A DNA stretch of 24,399 nucleotides, taken from Thiotrichaceae bacterium. GTDB taxonomy: Bacteria > Pseudomonadota > Gammaproteobacteria > Thiotrichales > Thiotrichaceae. Location: positions 1 to 24,399 of the forward strand of contig JALVEA010000352.1 in the NCBI GenBank assembly GCA_027008665.1. Reading direction: 5' to 3'. The position numbers and the translations under genes were made by a program. Positions 23,040 to 24,399 of the stretch are shown piece after piece; the first letter of the stretch is position 1, and each line of letters opens with the position of its first letter. Under the pieces are notes generated by a model. That model made no database searches. It was given only the letters and a program-made list of their open reading frames with translations, and had not been told where the DNA came from.

Positions 23040-23972
23040 CTATGATTTATGTTCATGGCTATGATGATGTCCATGTTCATGACTATGTTGATCGTTATCA
23101 GTTCCCGCACCACGAACATGATGATGATGCCCTTCTTGAGCTGCGCCCAGCTTATGTTCATGTCCCAATATTTGTACGCGATATTGGCATAACTGGCAAT
23201 TCATATTGCCCGTTCCTTGTTCTACTTCATGCACTTTTTCAACAAAGGTATCAATCACTAAAGGATGATCATTTAAGTATCCCCCTTTTACTAATTGAAC
23301 ATCAGAATGCGCTTGCTGATAATCATCAGCCCATTGGTAAATACGATCAATTAAACGACCTGAAAAAAGAAAATAAGGAAATAATAAAATATTTTTAAAA
23401 CCCATCCCATGCACACGTTCTAAAGCCGCATCAACTAAGGGGCTAGTTACCCCACTATAGCTTGTTGTCGCCCAGCCAAAGCCCATGCCTTCTTGCAACA
23501 TACGGGTAATTTTACAAATATTTGAATTCGCATCAGAATCAGATGCACCACGTCCTACCACCATTAATAAAGTATCTTGGCGATGATAACCCTCTGAAAA
23601 TAGCATCTCAGCTTCCTCAATACGTGCCGCTGCCGCGCGAATCATATTAGCATTAACCCCTAGTTCCGTTGCATAACGAATCCTTATTTTAGGGTTAGCT
23701 GCCATCAAAGTATTAATTTCACTAGGAATATCATTTTTCGCATGACCTGCCGCCATTAACATCCCCGGTAGAGCAATAATATCAGTCGCTCCCTGAGCAA
23801 TTAACTTCTCCAACCCCTGTGCAATAACAGGTCGTGCAAACTCTAAAAAACCCGTTTCAATTAAACGCTCAGGAAAACGCTTTTTTAACTGTGCAGCCAC
23901 TTGATGAAACTCTTCAACCGCAGAAACACTACGAGAACCGTGACCAATGACTAAAATAGCAGGATCAGACAT
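23040..23972 (-). CDS. cbiX: Sirohydrochlorin chelatase CbiX, long form, with Fe-S motif and His-rich tail
   Basis: A 310-residue class II chelatase formed of two homologous halves. The first half has the metal-binding H11 (IGHGSR) and H77 (AAGHAKNDIP). The second half (about 133-255) has lost the matching first His (VVGRGASDSDAN) but keeps LFPYFLFSGRLIDRI. Then comes MNCQLC (257-262), the MXCXXC motif that binds an Fe-S cluster in Bacillus megaterium CbiX. A tail of about 40 residues holds 14 histidines. It inserts cobalt for cobalamin or iron for siroheme; sequence alone does not decide. Siroheme is needed by sulfite reductases including Dsr, and QueG encoded nearby needs cobalamin. The stop lies 12 bases from the convergent ligE. 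Confidence 0.88.
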   Translation of the reverse strand: MSDPAILVIGHGSRSVSAVEEFHQVAAQLKKRFPERLIETGFLEFARPVIAQGLEKLIAQGATDIIALPGMLMAAGHAKNDIPSEINTLMAANPKIRIRYATELGVNANMIRAAAARIEEAEMLFSEGYHRQDTLLMVVGRGASDSDANSNICKITRMLQEGMGFGWATTSYSGVTSPLVDAALERVHGMGFKNILLFPYFLFSGRLIDRIYQWADDYQQAHSDVQLVKGGYLNDHPLVIDTFVEKVHEVEQGTGNMNCQLCQYRVQILGHEHKLGAAQEGHHHHVRGAGTDNDQHSHEHGHHHSHEHKS

Positions 23973-24072
23973 GCTTTATACTCACTTAATAAAAAATGCG
24001 TAGTGTAAACGCAGACAGCGGTTTTCACCTATAAAATTAATCGAGAACTTTGGAACTATGATCTATCGGGAC

Positions 24073-24100
24073 TTGACAGCTAGCCATTCCATTTTAGTAT
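24073..24100 (+). promoter_or_regulatory. Sigma70 promoter of the DUF3015 gene
   Basis: TTGACA (24073-24078), a perfect -35, and TAGTAT (24095-24100) are 16 bases apart. The predicted leader is about 95 nt and contains a TCAAACT/AGTTTGA hairpin (24130-24136 and 24045+100, i.e. 24145-24151). The remaining 100 bases back to cbiX show no gene. Confidence 0.55.
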
Positions 24101-24202
24101 CTTTGATTAATTTAGTATAAACTATTGCCTCAAACTTACACTTGAGTTTGAAATTTAATGAGTCCCAGTCTACTCAAAAATATAATCGAAAGAGATAAAA
24201 CT

Positions 24203-24399
24203 ATGAATTTTAATAAAAAAACACTGCTTATTATTGCAACTTCATTAACAACCCTCACCATGATGAGCACAAGCAGCGCGCGTGAATTTGGTCAGATTTA
24301 TACTCAATGTGGTATTGGAGCGATGATTTTCAAAAAAAATGAAACATTAGCCGCTATTTCTAATATCACTTGGGATTTAGGAACTACTGCAATCAGTTC
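24203..24399 (+). CDS. DUF3015 family secreted protein (partial, 5' end)
   Basis: The frame runs off the right edge after 65 codons. It has a signal peptide (MNFNKKTLLIIATSL, with a Ser/Thr-rich end near SSA-R) and then the DUF3015 hallmark YTQCGIGAMIFKKNETLA followed by AISNITWDLGTTAIS. The family is small, exported and uncharacterised, and common in marine and sulfur-oxidising gammaproteobacteria. AGAGAT precedes the ATG. The C-terminal part, which usually carries another conserved Cys region, lies outside the window. Confidence 0.8.
   Translation, partial: MNFNKKTLLIIATSLTTLTMMSTSSAREFGQIYTQCGIGAMIFKKNETLAAISNITWDLGTTAIS

Noticed and set aside
23042..23398. 118-codon plus-strand ORF rich in His, Asp and Val over the cbiX tail
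   Set aside because: It mirrors the His-rich tail codons of cbiX on the other strand; cbiX motifs make the minus strand the coding one.
1..24399. Mobile element, prophage, defence island or CRISPR array
   Set aside because: I found no transposase, integrase, Cas or phage protein, and no regularly spaced repeats; the gene content is chromosomal core.

Overview
The window is chromosomal DNA from an AT-rich gammaproteobacterium. The protein types (RelA with EFDD motif, YhfA-type OsmC, periplasmic LigE, DsrE3-type sulfurtransferase, long-form CbiX, DUF3015, paired NuoM-like subunits) fit a sulfur-oxidising member of the Thiotrichales/Beggiatoa-Thiothrix area best. That placement is inference from gene content and was not tested by any search. 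Almost everything is housekeeping or conserved accessory chromosome: I see no insertion sequence, prophage, CRISPR array, tRNA or rRNA.

Layout. 1-3132: end of a membrane-subunit operon, with the tail of a probable NuoL-like gene followed by two NuoM-like ion-translocating subunits. 3133-3593: a gene-poor gap with a minus-strand coding relic and a long inverted repeat. 3594-4691: a lysozyme-like lipoprotein with a Pro-Gln repeat linker. 4756-7749: a heat-shock type promoter, then hslV-hslU-DUF971-hisI-yidD, closely spaced or overlapping and ending in a terminator. 7764-8207 (minus): cspA with its hairpin, a structured leader of about 150 nt and a good sigma70 promoter. 8289-11678 (minus): HAD phosphatase, relA and a GNAT acetyltransferase whose start overlaps the relA stop. 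11690-13747 (plus): secreted alpha/beta hydrolase and a secreted PDZ-only protein. 13805-15958 (minus): NlpC/P60 peptidase, OsmC/YhfA, gshB. 15959-16290: intergenic, with a possible small RNA ending in a strong minus-strand terminator. 16291-18518 (minus): overlapping pair of a secreted trypsin-like protease and an FHA-domain membrane protein. 18678-19730 (minus): queG. 20038-23027 (plus): DsrE3-like protein, rpmB-rpmG, fabI overlapping ligE. 23040-23972 (minus): cbiX with an Fe-S motif and a His-rich tail. 24203-end: start of a DUF3015 protein.

How they work together. Several genes concern proteostasis and stress (HslVU under a sigma32-like promoter, CspA, RelA, the secreted protease, the PDZ protein). 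Others serve thiol and sulfur metabolism (GshB, OsmC, DsrE3, CbiX for siroheme or cobalamin) and envelope maintenance (lysozyme-like lipoprotein, NlpC/P60, YidD, FabI). The least explained parts are the protease-FHA pair, the PDZ-only protein, the divergent NuoM-like paralogue, the region just before the DsrE3 gene, and the candidate small RNA before gshB.
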